From positions 1 to 12,561 of the forward strand of contig DATGHS010000088.1 of the NCBI GenBank assembly GCA_035307785.1: 12,561 nucleotides of DNA, read 5' to 3'. The position numbers and the translations under genes are program-made. Positions 12,482 to 12,561 of this stretch are shown piece by piece. The notes below the pieces were generated by a model that was given only the letters and a program-made list of their open reading frames with translations, was not told the DNA's origin and ran no database searches. The stretch comes from DATGHS01 sp035307785 (GTDB taxonomy: Bacteria; Planctomycetota; Planctomycetia; Gemmatales; Gemmataceae). Within the stretch, counting starts at the first letter, position 1, and every line of letters begins with the position of its first letter.

Positions 12482-12540
12482 GGAGCCCGCAGCGCAAGCA
12501 AGGGATTCCTTTGCTTGCGCTGCGGGCTCCTATTTTTTCA
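12482..12540 (+). terminator. Rho-independent terminator of the str operon
   Basis: GGAGCCCGCAGCGCAAGCAA at 12482-12501 pairs exactly with 12511-12530, and three more inner pairs (one G-T) leave a 3-nt ATT loop, a 23-bp stem starting 4 bp after the fusA stop. TATTTTTT follows at 12531-12538. The sequence shares its layout with the palindrome at 4484-4549. Confidence 0.93.
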
Positions 12541-12561
12541 TTGTGCCGCCAGCAGCGCCTT
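12538..12561 (-). CDS. Possible C-terminal end of a convergent gene (partial)
   Basis: Read on the minus strand, the last 24 bases encode K-A-L-L-A-A-Q followed by TGA, which could be the end of a gene entering from the right and facing fusA across the shared terminator. Seven codons cannot establish it. Confidence 0.25.
   Translation of the reverse strand, partial: KALLAAQ

Overview
The window looks like a piece of a GC-rich planctomycete chromosome (probably Pirellulales-like, an inference). The grounds are: a tyrosine-rich repeat protein of the planctomycete 'YY-repeat' type; a secreted PQQ-like beta-propeller protein opening with the planctomycete-style W-P-x-W-R-G-P motif; a CAP-domain protein; a DevBCA-type exporter; an EF-G of the spirochaete/planctomycete/delta-proteobacterial (spd) type; and many long intergenic inverted repeats. 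No insertion sequence, phage gene, CRISPR array, tRNA or rRNA was seen.

Layout. (1) 1-3760, minus strand: one transcription unit tetR-devB-devC-devA (devA runs off the left edge), encoding a TetR repressor and an ABC exporter with its membrane-fusion protein. A clear promoter lies in front of tetR, with a perfect 16-bp palindromic operator between -35 and -10, so self-regulation is likely. tetR and devB overlap by 20 bp. The devB/devC and devC/devA gaps each hold a long inverted repeat. (2) 3761-4560: a leader with a small hairpin repeat, a secreted tyrosine-rich repeat protein on the plus strand, then a 31-bp perfect palindrome between convergent genes. (3) 4564-6962, minus strand: three exported proteins (PQQ-like propeller, CAP/SCP domain, short unknown). 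The last two are 13 bp apart; an inverted repeat separates the first two. (4) 7112-8915: a DinB-like metalloprotein (plus) whose stop codon shares a CTAG with that of a Cys/Pro-rich lipoprotein (minus); a 56-residue single-span membrane protein starting with GTG (plus); and a PilZ-domain protein (minus). (5) 8916-12530: the str-type operon rpsL-rpsG-fusA with a 467-bp upstream region that can form alternative stem-loops, an inverted repeat between rpsG and fusA, and a strong intrinsic terminator after fusA.

How it fits together: the left third is an inducible export module, the middle is envelope and surface proteins, and the right third is core translation. The points most worth a second look are these. 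The fusA product lacks the domain-IV signatures of a translocating EF-G and resembles the recycling-type EF-G2 (spdEFG2/mtEFG2). S12 carries Arg at the position where Lys-to-Arg gives streptomycin resistance in other bacteria. The rpsL leader has three copies of one 10-mer (two direct, one inverted), so two stems compete. Finally, several unlike intergenic palindromes sit at gene ends, two of which have the same architecture but different, compensated sequences.
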